NCBI GenBank assembly: GCA_020849205.1
Contig: JADLGS010000060.1
Location: forward strand, 1 to 11,810
Direction of reading: 5' to 3'
Source: Candidatus Falkowiibacteriota bacterium
GTDB lineage: Bacteria > Patescibacteriota > Patescibacteriia > CAIXNZ01 > JADLGS01
Length of the DNA stretch: 11,810 bases
Numbering within the stretch: position 1 is the stretch's first letter; each line of letters opens with the position of its first letter. Positions 11,585-11,810 of this stretch are shown here, one piece after another. Under the pieces are notes generated by a model, which worked only from the letters and a program-made list of their open reading frames with translations, was not told the DNA's origin and did not search any database. The translations under genes and the position numbers were made by a program.

Positions 11585-11810
11585 TTTGCTCGAATCGTGG
11601 AACATGCGTTGGAATTCCTGTTGTCTTCTCAATCTTTTCTTTTAATGTATGCGCCGCTAATTGCTCTCCTTGGACGAGGTAAATCTCGCGAGGAGAGTTT
11701 TTTATTTCCTCAACAAAATTAATGAGCTGTCGTTGATCGGCGTGACCTGAGTATCCTCCGATGTGTCGAATATGCGCGCGAACTTTTACTGGCTTGCCTA
11801 AAATGTTGAC
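11571..11810 (-). CDS. Beta-CASP/RMMBL metallo-beta-lactamase nuclease, C-terminal part (runs off the right edge)
   Basis: The last 79 codons of a reverse-strand gene whose start lies beyond the window. The sequence carries the RMMBL ending typical of YSH1/RNase J-like RNA-specificity metallo-beta-lactamases: VKVRAHIRHIGGYSGHADQRQLINF (motif B His in SGHAD), EIYLVQGEQLAAHTLKEKI (the usual LVHGE block), and a C-terminal VPRFEQTIEL. These enzymes are zinc-dependent RNases, acting as endo- or 5' exonucleases. The His normally present in LVHGE (beta-CASP motif C) is Gln here, so activity may be changed. The stop overlaps the converging gene by 14 nt. Family call is good despite the short fragment. 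Confidence 0.85.
   Translation of the reverse strand, partial: VNILGKPVKVRAHIRHIGGYSGHADQRQLINFVEEIKNSPREIYLVQGEQLAAHTLKEKIEKTTGIPTHVPRFEQTIEL
11664..11703 (+). terminator. Terminator of the beta-rich protein gene, embedded in the opposite nuclease gene
   Basis: CTCTCCT (11664-11670) pairs with AGGAGAG (11691-11697). An inner CGAG/CTCG stem (11675-11678 with 11685-11688) extends it, and six T follow (11698-11703). It lies 80 nt past the forward stop, within codons of the reverse-strand nuclease. Confidence 0.75.

Noticed and set aside
1..11810. Alternative genetic code with TGA as Gly or Trp
   Set aside because: TGA ends the antitoxin and the aspartoacylase-like gene at sensible places, and no conserved protein contains an in-frame TGA.

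Overview
The window looks like a chromosomal stretch from a small-genome, ultra-compact bacterium, most likely Candidate Phyla Radiation (Patescibacteria). This is an inference from gene content and style. There are small lamin-tail and single-span surface proteins, a YifB/ComM ATPase, small TraR/DksA-type proteins, a four-helix-bundle (S23/IVP family) gene, very short leaders, almost no Shine-Dalgarno sequences, and interleaved stop codons at convergent gene pairs. TGA is used as a normal stop, so there is no sign of the Gracilibacteria/Absconditabacteria code. There is no rRNA or other marker here, so the lineage cannot be fixed.

Layout: (1) 1-917, minus strand: 5' part of a secreted protein with two lamin-tail domains. 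(2) 918-1160: intergenic region with a strong promoter carrying a 23-bp imperfect palindrome, driving a RelB/DinJ-type antitoxin and a YafQ/RelE-type toxin (1161-1693). (3) 1763-2953, plus strand: a TraR/DksA-like protein lacking its zinc finger, a full-length TraR/DksA zinc-finger protein, then lspA (lipoprotein signal peptidase), followed by a clear terminator. (4) 3060-3507: a four-helix-bundle gene bracketed by short, opposed low-complexity repeats. (5) 3508-5106: comM. (6) 5103-6646, minus strand: a two-gene operon of a divergent succinylglutamate desuccinylase/aspartoacylase-like protein and a membrane-anchored coiled-coil protein. (7) 6688-8142, plus strand: a Cys/Met-metabolism-type PLP enzyme with an apparently leaderless mRNA.

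(8) 8139-10432 reads like an accessory island. A TrmB-like regulator and a frame-broken hypothetical gene run leftward. A DUF3307 membrane protein and a second frame-disrupted, Ser/Cys-rich gene run rightward from the same 100-bp divergent region. The two rightward genes have the only strong Shine-Dalgarno sequences in the window. (9) 10448-10919, minus strand: a tRNA-Arg(TCG) and tRNA-Lys(CTT) unit with promoter and terminator, and a folded multi-hairpin element between the tRNAs. (10) 10997-11584: a single-span membrane-anchored beta-rich protein. (11) 11571-11810, minus strand: the C-terminus of a beta-CASP/RMMBL metallo-beta-lactamase nuclease.

Most promoters I can see share one design: -35, 16-17 bp spacer, often an extended TGn -10 box, and a start codon about 0-20 nt after the predicted transcription start. 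No complete, clearly new multi-gene system is evident. The most unusual items are the doubly disrupted gene at 9984-10348, where two successive in-frame TTT-stop junctions can be bridged by +1 shifts, the toxin-antitoxin operator, the cloverleaf-like element between the tRNAs, and the repeat-bracketed four-helix-bundle cassette.
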